From contig DASZWQ010000040.1 of the NCBI GenBank assembly GCA_035546535.1, positions 25,702 through 89,701 of the forward strand: a stretch of 64,000 bases of DNA, given 5' to 3'. Below the pieces are notes generated by a model. The model made no database searches and was not told where the DNA came from. It saw nothing but the letters and a program-made list of their open reading frames with translations. The DNA comes from Pirellulales bacterium. GTDB taxonomy: Bacteria; Planctomycetota; Planctomycetia; Pirellulales; JACPPG01. This document shows, one piece after another, positions 44,566 to 54,081 of this stretch (positions are counted from its first letter, which is position 1; every line of letters starts with the position of its first letter). A program made the position numbers and the translations under genes.

Positions 44566-47502
44566 TCAGTCGACGTAGAGCAGTTCGTTGCTGGAAAAGA
44601 GCACGCGGGAGAGGGCGGCCCAGCCGTTTGAACCGGCTGGGGCAGCGCTTACTAGCGCGATCGCCTCGGCCCGCTCGTCGTCTTGCGGCAAACGCCCGAA
44701 CAGTTGTCGATACGCGAAGTCAACACGGTCGGCGTTATTGCCGGGCGTCGCGGTCACGCGTGCGGCGAACTTTGCGGCCCGCTCGTGCAAAAACGGATCG
44801 TTCAAGAAAAACAAGGCCTGGGTCGGTACCGTCGTAACGTCGCGCAGCGGAGTACTGGCGTTCGGATCGGCGCCGTCGAACAGGGCGAAGAACCGCGCGC
44901 GGCGATTGCGCTTTTGCATCATGTACACGCTCCGCTTCATCGTGTCGTATTCCGCGGCGAAGGGGCCGTGTTGCGTGAACGACCAGCTCGACTCAGGCGG
45001 AAACGGATGCGCTTCGCCCGGCGTGCGATCCAACTCGCCCGTCGCGGCCAATAGCGTATCACGCAGCTCTTCGGCCGTGAGCCTTCGACGCGCGAAGCCC
45101 ACGTATAAGTCGTCCGCTGCGCCGAGGGCCGCTTGCTGATAGGCGGCGCTTGTGACCATCAAGCGATCGATCGCGCGCACGCTCCATCCGCTCTTCACGA
45201 ATTGTTGAGCCAGGTAATCGAGCAGCTCAGGATGCGTAGGTGGCGCGCCGCGCGTGCCGAAATCGTTCGGCGTTTTCGCAAGACCGCGCCCAAAGTGCCA
45301 TTGCCACAGGCGATTGACCATCACGCGGGCCGTGAGCGGGTTGGCCGGATTCGTGAGCCAGTCGGCCAAGTCACGGCGGCCGCTACCCTGTGTGACGTGC
45401 TGCCCACCGAGGAAATCAGGAAACTTGCGCGGCACCTCGTCGCCAAGGTCCTTGGGCTCGCCACGTTTCTGAATGCGCGCATTTTGCGACTCCCCTTCGC
45501 ACACGGCGTAAGCGCGGGGAATCTGGCGGTCGCGTTCCACGAGCGCATCACGTTGCTTAACGGCCGTGGCGAGTTGGCCGGTGGTTGCGCCAAGCTCCGC
45601 AAAAGCATCCGCTAGTCCCGCATCGGCAAAGTGCGTGACCTGCCAGCCGACGCCATCGCCTCCGCGGTGGGCGTCGGACACGCGGCCGCGAATGGCGATG
45701 GCGCCATCGACCGGCGAAAGCCACGCGAGCGCCACGGCTCCTTGCGGCCCGGGATGCATGAAAAACTGGCGCGGCGGCAAAGTCGTCCACACTTTCACCG
45801 GATCATGCGACACGTTCGCGAACACCGACGGCGTGTCGCCGCGACGCCAGCCACGCAGCTCGGCGTGACCGTCGATCGAGGCGAGGCTTTCCGAAAGAAA
45901 CTGCGGAGCATCGTGAGCGTCGAGAAAGCACCAGGTCGGTGCATCGCTGTCGCGTCCGGCGTGCGGATTGGAAACCGACAAATCGTCGAGCAGATCCGCG
46001 ACGCACCAGCGCCGCCGTTCACCTGCCAGTTCGATGATTTCGAACTCGATGCCCGTGCTGTCGGCGCCATGGTTGCCGCGCGGAGAGATGGCCAGTTGAA
46101 TAACTTCACCGCGCCGCACGGCGACGTTTTCCAGCGGCGTTTGCGCGCCTTGGGCCACGTCGGCCGACTGACCGTCGTCGATTTCCTGCGCCGACAGCAT
46201 GTGGGCCGACGCGGCCAGTGACGCCTTTAATCGCGTCGATTGGGCGTCTTGTTGTTCGGTCAATCGCTTGACCTCGGCCCGGGCTTCCGGAATCTTCTCG
46301 GCAGAAGCCTGCACGATCCGCTCATATTCCGCCGGCGAAACCAGCAGCACCAGGTCGCGTGGGAGCTGCTTCGGCTCGCAGCCGGGATACGCGAATCTGG
46401 TGCTGGCGAAGATCCCATACAGGCCGTAGTAGTCGCGCGTCGTGAGCGGATCGTATTTGTGATCGTGGCAGCGGCAACAGCCGATCGACAGCCCCAACAC
46501 CGACTTGCCCATGGTGTCGAGCGTGTCTTCAAGTGTTAAATGCATGTCCTTTTCGATGTCGTGACCGAAGCGACGTGCGATGGCCAGATAGCCCGTTGCG
46601 GTCACGCGATCGGCATAGGCCTCGGCCGGGCCATCGAGCGCCAGCAGATCTCCGGCGATTTGCTCGCGGATGAACTCGTCGTAGGACAGGTCGCGGGCGA
46701 ACGCGCCGATGACCCAGTTGCGATAGCGCCAGGCGTGCGGCAGCGGATGGTCGGAGTTTTCGCCAGCCGTGTCTGCGTAGCGCACCACGTCGAGCCAGTG
46801 ACGCCCCCATTGCTCGCCGTGCGCGGGCGCGGCAAGCAGGCGGTCGACCAGGAGTTGGTATGCGTCGGGGCGATTATCCAGCTCGAACGCGGCTACCTCT
46901 TCCGGGGTCGGCGGTAACCCGGTCAAATCGTAGGTCAGCCGCCGAATGAGCGTGCGCCGATCGGCCCGCGGCAACGGCGATTTACCAGTGGTTTCCATCC
47001 GGGCGAGCAAAAAACGATCGATTTCATTGCGCGGCCAGGTGGTATTCTGCACCGCGGGAACATCGCGTTCGCGTACCGGCTCGAACGCCCAATGCTTGCT
47101 CGTTTCAAAGCGGACCGGCTGTTCGGGCCAGGGGGCGCCGGCCGCGATCCACGACGTGACATCGGCGACCTGGTCCGCCCGTAGTTCCTTGTCCGGCGGC
47201 ATGGCCGAAACATCGTCGTCGCGCCGGATCGCCTTCAGCAGCAGACTCTCTTCCGGCCGGCCGGGCACAATGGCCGCGCCCGAGTCGCCGCCGGCGAGCA
47301 ATGCGGCGCGCGAATTCACGCGCAGCCCACCCGCCACTTTTTGATCGCCATGACAGCGGAAGCAGGTGCCGGCCAGGATGGGATGGATCTTCTCTTCAAA
47401 GAGGCGCAGGCCGGCGTTCCTGGCAGTATCTTCAGCGCGCGCCACAGCGCCGACCAGCAACAATGCCACAATAAGCGTGATCCGTCGTAGGCGCACACGC
47501 AT
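44566..47502 (-). CDS. PSD1-type cytochrome protein with DUF1549 and DUF1553
   Basis: Protein of 978 aa. After a signal peptide (about 1-23) there is a planctomycete cytochrome c domain with heme motif CFRCH (Cys47, Cys50, His51) and MPPDKELRADQVADVTSWIAAGAPWP. DUF1549 follows (NEIDRFLLARMETTGKSPLP, LTYDLTGLPPTPEEVAAFEL, HWLDVVRYADTAGEN, YDEFIREQIAGDLL). An insert (about 455-620) contains NVAVRRGEVIQLAISPRGNHG and MHPGPQGAVALAWLSP. The C-terminal DUF1553 starts RRDLADWLTNPANPLTARVMV. The ATG at 47502 starts 3 nt after the DUF1552 stop, with GAGGTG before it. It is exported and probably heme-binding; activity is unknown. Confidence 0.92.
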   Translation of the reverse strand: MRVRLRRITLIVALLLVGAVARAEDTARNAGLRLFEEKIHPILAGTCFRCHGDQKVAGGLRVNSRAALLAGGDSGAAIVPGRPEESLLLKAIRRDDDVSAMPPDKELRADQVADVTSWIAAGAPWPEQPVRFETSKHWAFEPVRERDVPAVQNTTWPRNEIDRFLLARMETTGKSPLPRADRRTLIRRLTYDLTGLPPTPEEVAAFELDNRPDAYQLLVDRLLAAPAHGEQWGRHWLDVVRYADTAGENSDHPLPHAWRYRNWVIGAFARDLSYDEFIREQIAGDLLALDGPAEAYADRVTATGYLAIARRFGHDIEKDMHLTLEDTLDTMGKSVLGLSIGCCRCHDHKYDPLTTRDYYGLYGIFASTRFAYPGCEPKQLPRDLVLLVSPAEYERIVQASAEKIPEARAEVKRLTEQQDAQSTRLKASLAASAHMLSAQEIDDGQSADVAQGAQTPLENVAVRRGEVIQLAISPRGNHGADSTGIEFEIIELAGERRRWCVADLLDDLSVSNPHAGRDSDAPTWCFLDAHDAPQFLSESLASIDGHAELRGWRRGDTPSVFANVSHDPVKVWTTLPPRQFFMHPGPQGAVALAWLSPVDGAIAIRGRVSDAHRGGDGVGWQVTHFADAGLADAFAELGATTGQLATAVKQRDALVERDRQIPRAYAVCEGESQNARIQKRGEPKDLGDEVPRKFPDFLGGQHVTQGSGRRDLADWLTNPANPLTARVMVNRLWQWHFGRGLAKTPNDFGTRGAPPTHPELLDYLAQQFVKSGWSVRAIDRLMVTSAAYQQAALGAADDLYVGFARRRLTAEELRDTLLAATGELDRTPGEAHPFPPESSWSFTQHGPFAAEYDTMKRSVYMMQKRNRRARFFALFDGADPNASTPLRDVTTVPTQALFFLNDPFLHERAAKFAARVTATPGNNADRVDFAYRQLFGRLPQDDERAEAIALVSAAPAGSNGWAALSRVLFSSNELLYVD

Positions 47503-47504
47503 GC

Positions 47505-48809
47505 TTACACCTCGGCGAGCGGCTCGGTAGCATCTCCGAAACGATCCGTGGGCAGGCCAACCTTGTCGAGCATGGACATGTACAGCCGGCACAACTGGCG
47601 ATTCGACTGCCCCGCGTAATCGAGTGTCCGGCCGGTGCGAATCTTGCCGCCGCCGCGACCGACCATCACGACCGGCAGGCGCGAGTTGTCATGTCCCCCG
47701 GTCATCATGCTCGAGCAGAACATGATCATCGAGTTGTCGAGCGCCGTGCGCTCGCCTTCCTGGATGCCGTCGAGCTTGCGCGCGATGTAGGCCAACTGCT
47801 CGACGAAGAACCGGTTCACCTTCAACCAATCATCCGAATCGGTGTGCGATAGCAAGTGATGAATCATGTAATCGACGTTCAGGTTCGGGAACCGGAGCGA
47901 CGAATGGTCGTTGTTCAGTTTCAGCGTCGTGACGCGCGTCGTGTCGGTCTGGAAGGCGAGCACCAGGATGTCGCACATCAGCCGCATATGCTCGCCGATA
48001 TCCTGCGGCAGGCCGTCGGCCGGGCGGGGAATGTTCGGCTTATCGAGCGTGGGTCGCCAGCCCTGCAACTGACCAGCCTGGCCGGCACTTTCGATCCGCT
48101 GCTCGACTTCGCGGACGCTGTCGAGGTATTCGTCGAGTTTGCGCTGGTCCGAGGTGCTGATCGTGCGGCGCAGATCTTTGGCGTCCGCCAGCACGGCGTC
48201 CAGCACGCTTTCGTCACCGCGCACGACCTCGTCCTTGAACAACCGATCGAAAGCCAGCGCCGGATACAGCTCGAGCGGCGTGGGCGTCGTCGGCGACGAC
48301 CACGAGATGTGCGAGCTATAGAGCATCGAGTAGTTCTTGTGTACTGACGAGTTCGACTTCTCGCAGCCCAACACCAGGCTCGGCAGCTTGGTCGCCCGGG
48401 CGTTGCGCTGCGCGATGACCTGGTCGACACTGGTGCCGGAGTGGATTTCTCCGCCGGAAGCTAACGGCGCGCCTGACAGGAGGTTGCCGGTCTGCGAGCT
48501 GTGGATGTTCCCCTTCGTCGCCTGCTCGTTGTACAGGCCATTGATGAAGAGCATTTTTTCGCGAACGTCGTACAGCGGGTCGAGCACCTTGCCCAACTGC
48601 ATGTCGCGCCCCTCCCCCTTGGCCCACCACTCCTTGGAGTGAAAGCCATTGCCGCAGAAGAGTACCGCCAGGCGAACGGGCGGCTCCTGGTTCTGCGCGG
48701 CCGGACCGGCATCCTCCGCCCAGGCCGGCAGAGACTCGAACCACGGCAAAGCCATTGTCACGCCGAGACCGCGTAACACCGAACGACGCGTGAGACGGAA
48801 GTCTTGCAT
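47505..48809 (-). CDS. DUF1552 family protein with Tat-like signal
   Basis: Protein of 434 aa. It begins MQDFRLTRRSVLRGLGVTMALPWFESL, a twin-arginine type signal typical of DUF1552. Family landmarks are RLAVLFCGNGFHSKEWWAKGEG, HSSQTGNLLSGAP, SVDQVIAQRNARATKLPSLVLG and GGHDNSRLPVVMVGRGGGKI. The ATG at 48809 has AGGTG at 6 nt; a GTG at 48818 would add three residues. DUF1552 genes normally follow DUF1592-type cytochromes, as here (115-nt gap). It is distantly similar in fold to DUF1501. Role unknown. Confidence 0.92.
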   Translation of the reverse strand: MQDFRLTRRSVLRGLGVTMALPWFESLPAWAEDAGPAAQNQEPPVRLAVLFCGNGFHSKEWWAKGEGRDMQLGKVLDPLYDVREKMLFINGLYNEQATKGNIHSSQTGNLLSGAPLASGGEIHSGTSVDQVIAQRNARATKLPSLVLGCEKSNSSVHKNYSMLYSSHISWSSPTTPTPLELYPALAFDRLFKDEVVRGDESVLDAVLADAKDLRRTISTSDQRKLDEYLDSVREVEQRIESAGQAGQLQGWRPTLDKPNIPRPADGLPQDIGEHMRLMCDILVLAFQTDTTRVTTLKLNNDHSSLRFPNLNVDYMIHHLLSHTDSDDWLKVNRFFVEQLAYIARKLDGIQEGERTALDNSMIMFCSSMMTGGHDNSRLPVVMVGRGGGKIRTGRTLDYAGQSNRQLCRLYMSMLDKVGLPTDRFGDATEPLAEV

Positions 48810-48924
48810 GGGGGACACCTGATGTATGTTGTTGAGCGTGTTGTTCCAGGCGAAGTGCGCCGAGCGAGCCCGGCGGCTAAATGAGGACGGCGTTCGTCAA
48901 ATGTCGAGAATTACTGTTTTTGAA

Positions 48925-51900
48925 TCACTGTGCGGTGCCCGTGGCGGTTTCCTCGGTAATGTCGACGGTGCCCGCCGCACGATGGTAGCGGAACTGTTGA
49001 CTGCGCACGACCACTTCGACCGCGGCCGAGAATCGGTAATCGCGCTGGGCTAGTTGCAAGAGCATCTCGTCAACCAAGGGCTGGTCCGAAAGCTGCACGC
49101 CGCGGCCCAACGCATAGCCTAGCAGCTTGCGGCAAAAGAATCGCAGGTACTGGTCCTTGCGTTGCGCTTTCAAATAGTCGCGCAAGCCGGCCAGGCCGTC
49201 GACGCGCGTGCCATCCGGCAGGTCGGCCGAGGCATCGATCGGTCGGTCGCCTAGATCTTTCTCCCGTTTGCGGCCGATGGCGTCGTATCCCTCGAGCGCG
49301 AAGCCAAACGGATCAAGCTTGGCATGGCATACCGCACACTGGGCGGCGCTCCGATGTTTTTCCACGAGTTGCCGCACCGTTAATCCGTCGGTGGCCGTTT
49401 CATCCTCGGGCAGCAGCGGCACGTTCTTTGGCGGCTTCGGCAGCTTCTCGCCCAGGATCATTTCCAACAGCCAGTTGCCGCGCAAGATAGGGCTAGTGCG
49501 CGACGCGCCGGAATGTTTCGCCAGCGTGGTGCTCAGGCCGAGGATGCCGCCACGGCCGTATTGACGTACGCCGTCGACCCGCCGCCACTCGGGCCCCGTG
49601 ACGCCGGGAATGCCGTAAAACTGGGCGAGGTTTTGATTCAGGAACGTATGATCCGCGTCGAGGACCTCGAGGAGGGAGCCGTCCCGTTGGAACAGATCGG
49701 CGAAGAAACGCACCGTTTCCTCGTACATGTCGCCGCGCAGCGTGGCGAATTCCGGGAAATGCTGCTCGCTTTTTTCGTCGAGCTTGTCGAAATCGTGTAC
49801 GTCCAGCCAATGGCAGGCGAACTCGGTGGCCAGGCTGCGTACCCGGCCGTCCGCCAGCATGCGCCGCGCTTCGGCCACTAAGATATCGACGTCCTGCAAT
49901 TCACCAGCCGCCGCGCGAGTCCGTAGCGCCGCATCGGGACCGGTCGACCAGAGGAAATAGCTCAAGCGGCTGGCCATTTCCCAGTTCGAAACAGGCTGCG
50001 CTTCGCTTCCCGGCCCGGCCTGTTCGACGCGGTACAGGAACGCCGGGGCCACAAAAATCCGCGCCAGCACCAGGTGAAACGCTTCGTCGTGCGATAGCTC
50101 CTCGCTGCGCAGTTTGCGATACAGCCCTCGCAACTCTTCCGCTTCTTCGGCCACGAGCGGACGACGATAAGCCAAGGCGGCGAAATCGACCAATTGATCG
50201 AGCTGCTTCGGTTCGCAGGCCAACAGCCGCTCGCGGAACGCTGCCACGCCATCGGCGATAGGCTGGCGGTACGGTTCGAACAGCTTGGGATCGCTGTCTT
50301 GCGTGGCGTATTCCATCAACTGATCGAAAGCATCCTGCAGCTTCAGAGGATCCTGGCTGACGAAACGCAATTCGTCCCACAGCGTGTCGAGCCGTGCGTG
50401 CTCGGCGTCGTCGAGCATCAGGCGGCACAGCGGGTCGTCATCCCGATGCAACAATTGCAAGGTGACGACCTCGTCCACCGGCACGATACGGGGATACGCC
50501 ACGGCGGGCGGAAACAGCCGGCGAATGTCGGCCAGCGCCGCCGTCACGCGGGCCCGGGCCTGGCTGGCTTCGCAAGTCACGATCGGCGCGCCGGCGATCA
50601 GGGTATCGAGCGATTCGGGCGCCGCGGTCGCGGCACGCGGTTGAATGCTCCCCTCGGCACCCAGCGCGGGATCGAGCGTTGCGGTCACCACGAATTCGCA
50701 GCCGGCGACCAGTTCGGCAGGCGCCCGCACGGTCAATAGCGAGGGCGCTTGCACGATCAGCGCGCTGGGAGCCGCCGCGCTACCGTCCGGATTCTTGCCA
50801 AACAATGCGGGATCGACACCCCAGCGCGGAGCGCCGGCTTCGCTCGCCGGCGGCGGTACGACCAGCGCGTCGGCCGGCTGCGCTCGGGCGGCGCTGGCAA
50901 TCATGCCCATTACCGGTCCCAGCAAGGACGTCGCCTGGTGATAGAGTAACTTATCGGGTTCGTCGCCCGGACCGGGGCGCGGGCCGGCGAGCAGCTTCGC
51001 GACCTCGGCGGAAAGCTGCTCTTTTTGCGCGGGCTCCTTGGCGTCGCGCCAGCGGGCCAACACCGAATCAGCCGGAATCAGCGGCGCCAACGGCACGTCG
51101 CCCGTCGCCGGCTCGGTATAGAAGTGCCAAACGTCTTTGTTGCCGAAGCGGTCGGCGTGCGGATTGCCGGCCAGCACGTCGGGCGAAATATCGGGCGCGA
51201 GTTGCCACGTGCGATCCGAACCGTCGGTGGTCTTGATTGTCAAGTCGATCTCGGTCAAATCGCAGGCGTGATTTGCGTCGCGCGGACCGATCGCCAGTGA
51301 AACCAGATCGCCTGGGCGAATATTGACATTCTCGAACGGACCGGCGATCGGCTCCTTTTGCTGGTCGCTCGTACCGCTGGCCAGGCGGCGGCGCCAAAAG
51401 CCGCGCCGCAAATCGAGCGACCAGGTGATGCCATTGCCGCATGCCGTGTGCGCCCGCATGACATGCGCGCTGATCTCGACCGTGGCCGCGAAAGGGCTGA
51501 GCCAGCCGGCGACGATTTGCTGCGTCGGTGACGGATGCACCGTGACCGCGTGCGGTCGGGAGAGACCGGGAATGTGCGCCTCCTGATCCGAAGAATTGGC
51601 GACCAGGTTCGGCGTTTCGTTGGTGCCCCAGCCTTGCACGAAGTTGTAGCCGCCGGAGTTGACGATCTTCGCTGTCAGATGATTTTCGACGACGACCGCT
51701 CCCTGTGGTACGGTCCCCAGATAGTTGAGCCAACCGGCCAGGGCCTGCGGATCGAGTTGCCGCTCGGCGGCGAGCGCCGCGACGTCGACATTGTCGCCTT
51801 TTTCCTGCGCGGCGACACAGGCCGAGAGATAACGCTCGGTGGCGTCAAAAACCTCCTGCCGCCGGGCGAGCAGGTATTCGCTTTGCCGGCGCAGATCCTT

Positions 51901-53187
51901 AAGGGCGAGCGGAGCGCGACCGCCTCCTTCGAAGCGTGCGTCCTGCCAAACGACAACATCACCCATGGGCCCGTCGCCAGCGTCATTGGCCGAGACGTAG
52001 AGGATGACTTCCTCGGCATCGCCCGCCGGCGGCATTTTTAAACGCAACTCTTGCGCGGCCACCACCGGATCGACCGGTGCATGCCACGGCTTGAAGTGCC
52101 CAACGGTATTCGTCTTCCAAAGCGACGATTGCCAAGGCCGGATCATGGCGAGCAGAGCCGGCACATCCTCAGATTTGGCCGATTGCCAGCGCTTGCGCAG
52201 CGTGTCCAGCACGCTGCCCGGATAGTTGGCGATGGTCTGCGCCGTGTTGTCGTCGTCCGAGGTGGGATCGGTGCCCGTGGTGAACAGAGTCCACAGGATG
52301 CCGAGATACTTGGGGCTTAGTTTGCGCTCGGTGGCCACGGCGACGACCGTTTTCGCGCCACTCCGCAGCGCGTCGCGTTCGGCAATCGTGGCCTCGAAAT
52401 AAGCTTCGAGCGGCACACGGCCGTCGCTGTCACCATATTTGCCGTAGATACCGCGGATGCCGGCGAGCAGCTCGTCGATCCAGTCCCCTTTATTCGCGGC
52501 GGACGAAAAGCGAAAGCCATCTGGGACCAAGAGCGCGTGCGACGCGATCCCCTTGGCGGCGTCGAGATACTTCGTCAAGAGCGACGGCGACATCACCAGG
52601 GCATCGCCGATGTTCGTAAAGCCTTCGCCGGCCGCGCCGTCAACCGGAAATTCTTCCGCCGGCGAAAGTGGTACGCCCGTCAGGTCACGCACGGTGTTGG
52701 TGTATTCGACGTTATTCAGTCGGCGCATGACGACGCGTCCCGGATCGCCGGCTGAAGCGTGGGCTTCGGCGTGCAGATAGCGCTCGACCCACCCACGAAG
52801 TTGTTTGCGCTCGTCAGGCGTCGGCTGCGTGGCGTCCTTCGGCGGCATTTCGCCGTTGTCGAGCATCTCGGCGACCTTTTGCCACACGCGCGGCTGGCGG
52901 CGCACATCCGCCAGGGCGGCGAATCGCTCCAGGTCCAGCTCGCCCGCTGGATCGGCCGTGGCGTGACACTCGGTGCAAAAGCGCTTTAGTATCCCGTGGG
53001 TTTGATCGCGATATTCGCCGGCTAAACGGTCGAAGTCGCCATCGTCGGCGCGCGCTGTGGCGGTGGCACCGAGCAGAGCGAGGCACACGGCCACGATCAA
53101 GCCGGTGCGCGCAAAGCCGCGCCGGTGCGGTTCGACCGAGAAACGATGGACGTTCTCTTGGCGGAAGGCGGGACGATAACTCATCAT
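48925..53187 (-). CDS. PSD1-type cytochrome protein with DUF1587/1592/1588/1585 domains
   Basis: Protein of 1,420 aa, longer than usual. A signal helix (about 28-47) precedes a cytochrome domain with CTECH (Cys71, Cys74, His75). DUF1587 is seen in MRRLNNVEYTNTVRDLTGVPL. A large insert (about 330-900) has VHPSPTQQIVAGWLSP and NIRPGDLVSLAIGPRDANHA. Then the DUF1595 and DUF1592 region (PSEELAYRRPL-like, NWEMASRLSYFLWSTGPDAAL), DUF1588 (ASRTSPILRGNWLLEMILGE, with a second CxxCH, CAVCH) and DUF1585 (FCRKLLGYALGRGVQLSD, SQQFRYHRA). The start overlaps the stop of the FadR-type regulator (ATGATGA). It is an exported, probably heme-binding protein; function unknown. Confidence 0.9.
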   Translation of the reverse strand: MMSYRPAFRQENVHRFSVEPHRRGFARTGLIVAVCLALLGATATARADDGDFDRLAGEYRDQTHGILKRFCTECHATADPAGELDLERFAALADVRRQPRVWQKVAEMLDNGEMPPKDATQPTPDERKQLRGWVERYLHAEAHASAGDPGRVVMRRLNNVEYTNTVRDLTGVPLSPAEEFPVDGAAGEGFTNIGDALVMSPSLLTKYLDAAKGIASHALLVPDGFRFSSAANKGDWIDELLAGIRGIYGKYGDSDGRVPLEAYFEATIAERDALRSGAKTVVAVATERKLSPKYLGILWTLFTTGTDPTSDDDNTAQTIANYPGSVLDTLRKRWQSAKSEDVPALLAMIRPWQSSLWKTNTVGHFKPWHAPVDPVVAAQELRLKMPPAGDAEEVILYVSANDAGDGPMGDVVVWQDARFEGGGRAPLALKDLRRQSEYLLARRQEVFDATERYLSACVAAQEKGDNVDVAALAAERQLDPQALAGWLNYLGTVPQGAVVVENHLTAKIVNSGGYNFVQGWGTNETPNLVANSSDQEAHIPGLSRPHAVTVHPSPTQQIVAGWLSPFAATVEISAHVMRAHTACGNGITWSLDLRRGFWRRRLASGTSDQQKEPIAGPFENVNIRPGDLVSLAIGPRDANHACDLTEIDLTIKTTDGSDRTWQLAPDISPDVLAGNPHADRFGNKDVWHFYTEPATGDVPLAPLIPADSVLARWRDAKEPAQKEQLSAEVAKLLAGPRPGPGDEPDKLLYHQATSLLGPVMGMIASAARAQPADALVVPPPASEAGAPRWGVDPALFGKNPDGSAAAPSALIVQAPSLLTVRAPAELVAGCEFVVTATLDPALGAEGSIQPRAATAAPESLDTLIAGAPIVTCEASQARARVTAALADIRRLFPPAVAYPRIVPVDEVVTLQLLHRDDDPLCRLMLDDAEHARLDTLWDELRFVSQDPLKLQDAFDQLMEYATQDSDPKLFEPYRQPIADGVAAFRERLLACEPKQLDQLVDFAALAYRRPLVAEEAEELRGLYRKLRSEELSHDEAFHLVLARIFVAPAFLYRVEQAGPGSEAQPVSNWEMASRLSYFLWSTGPDAALRTRAAAGELQDVDILVAEARRMLADGRVRSLATEFACHWLDVHDFDKLDEKSEQHFPEFATLRGDMYEETVRFFADLFQRDGSLLEVLDADHTFLNQNLAQFYGIPGVTGPEWRRVDGVRQYGRGGILGLSTTLAKHSGASRTSPILRGNWLLEMILGEKLPKPPKNVPLLPEDETATDGLTVRQLVEKHRSAAQCAVCHAKLDPFGFALEGYDAIGRKREKDLGDRPIDASADLPDGTRVDGLAGLRDYLKAQRKDQYLRFFCRKLLGYALGRGVQLSDQPLVDEMLLQLAQRDYRFSAAVEVVVRSQQFRYHRAAGTVDITEETATGTAQ

Positions 53188-53867
53188 GCGATGCTCATCC
53201 GACGTTGGTGACTGGCGATGTGCTCTTCCATTTCCTTGCAGGCGGCTTCGAGCTTGCCGGCACGTAAGAGCTCGATCAGCCGTTGATGGCCATCGATGGC
53301 GCTTTTCCACTCGGCCCGCTTGACGCTTTCACGAAACCGCTGGAAAAAAACGGCCAACAGATCGTTGAACGGTAAAAGCGGGGACAAGCCGCTCGATTCG
53401 ACCAGCCGGCGGTGAAAGGCGATATCAAGCTCGACCCAACGGGCCAGGTCGCGCTCGCGGCGCAATTGCTCGACGATTTCCGCCAGGCCCTCGTAGACCG
53501 CCGGATCTTCCTGCATGCGCCGCATGACGTACGGCAGCACGCCGGTCTCGATCAAGATGCGGGTTTGAATCAGCTGCAGCGCCGGCGCTTCCTGCAGCGC
53601 CGGATGAAACCCCAGGTACGAGGTGACACGATCGAGATCGACTGTGCCGACGGTTAGCCCCACACCCGGCTTCGACGTGACGATGCCCAGAAACTCAAGG
53701 GCCTTGGTGGCCTCGCGCAGGCTCAAGCGGCTCACGCCCAACTGTTCGGCCAGCGCCGTTTCGGTTGGCAGCCGGTCGCCAGGTTTGAGACGCTCGCTCG
53801 TGATGTAGCTGGTCAGGTGATCCGCGACGACGTCACGGATCTTGCGCTTGGGGAGGGCTTCGAGCAT
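53184..53867 (-). CDS. FadR-type GntR family transcriptional regulator
   Basis: Protein of 227 aa. The N-terminal winged helix reads VADHLTSYITSERLKPGDRLPTETALAEQLGVSRLSLREATKALE (about 14-58), followed by a FadR/FCD effector domain of all-alpha type (ILIETGVLPYVMRRMQEDPAV, LDIAFHRRLVESSG with the metal-binding Asp/His, FRESVKRAEWKSAIDGHQRLIELLRAG). FCD regulators commonly bind metal and a small carboxylic acid. It is the first gene of the operon and overlaps the next by 4 nt. A palindrome TTATCTGATAA lies about 60 nt upstream, fitting autoregulation. Confidence 0.9.
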   Translation of the reverse strand: MLEALPKRKIRDVVADHLTSYITSERLKPGDRLPTETALAEQLGVSRLSLREATKALEFLGIVTSKPGVGLTVGTVDLDRVTSYLGFHPALQEAPALQLIQTRILIETGVLPYVMRRMQEDPAVYEGLAEIVEQLRRERDLARWVELDIAFHRRLVESSGLSPLLPFNDLLAVFFQRFRESVKRAEWKSAIDGHQRLIELLRAGKLEAACKEMEEHIASHQRRMSIA

Positions 53868-53927
53868 CGAGGGCAGGCTCCAGGCGGGGGCAGCCTGTGT
53901 GGGGCTGCGAGGAAACCAGCCATTAGA

Positions 53928-53938
53928 TTATCTGATAA
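53928..53938. promoter_or_regulatory. Candidate operator for the GntR-type regulator
   Basis: TTATC-T-GATAA is a perfect 5-bp inverted repeat about the central T. It resembles GntR/FadR-type operators (T-N-G-T-N3-A-C-N-A) with G changed to A and C changed to T. It lies 61-71 nt ahead of the regulator's ATG, in an AT-rich patch unlike the surroundings, and overlaps a plausible minus-strand -10 region. Confidence 0.45.
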
Positions 53939-54081
53939 ACGGGCCGTGTCAAACTCGTCGGTCGCGCACGAAAAGCCTCGCGGCAAATAGGGATTTGTCC
54001 GACGTATTCCTTCAATTTCATCCCAGAGCATGCCTATTCGCCTGCGGCGAAAAGGCACGGCACACCCCAGATGGCTGACGG

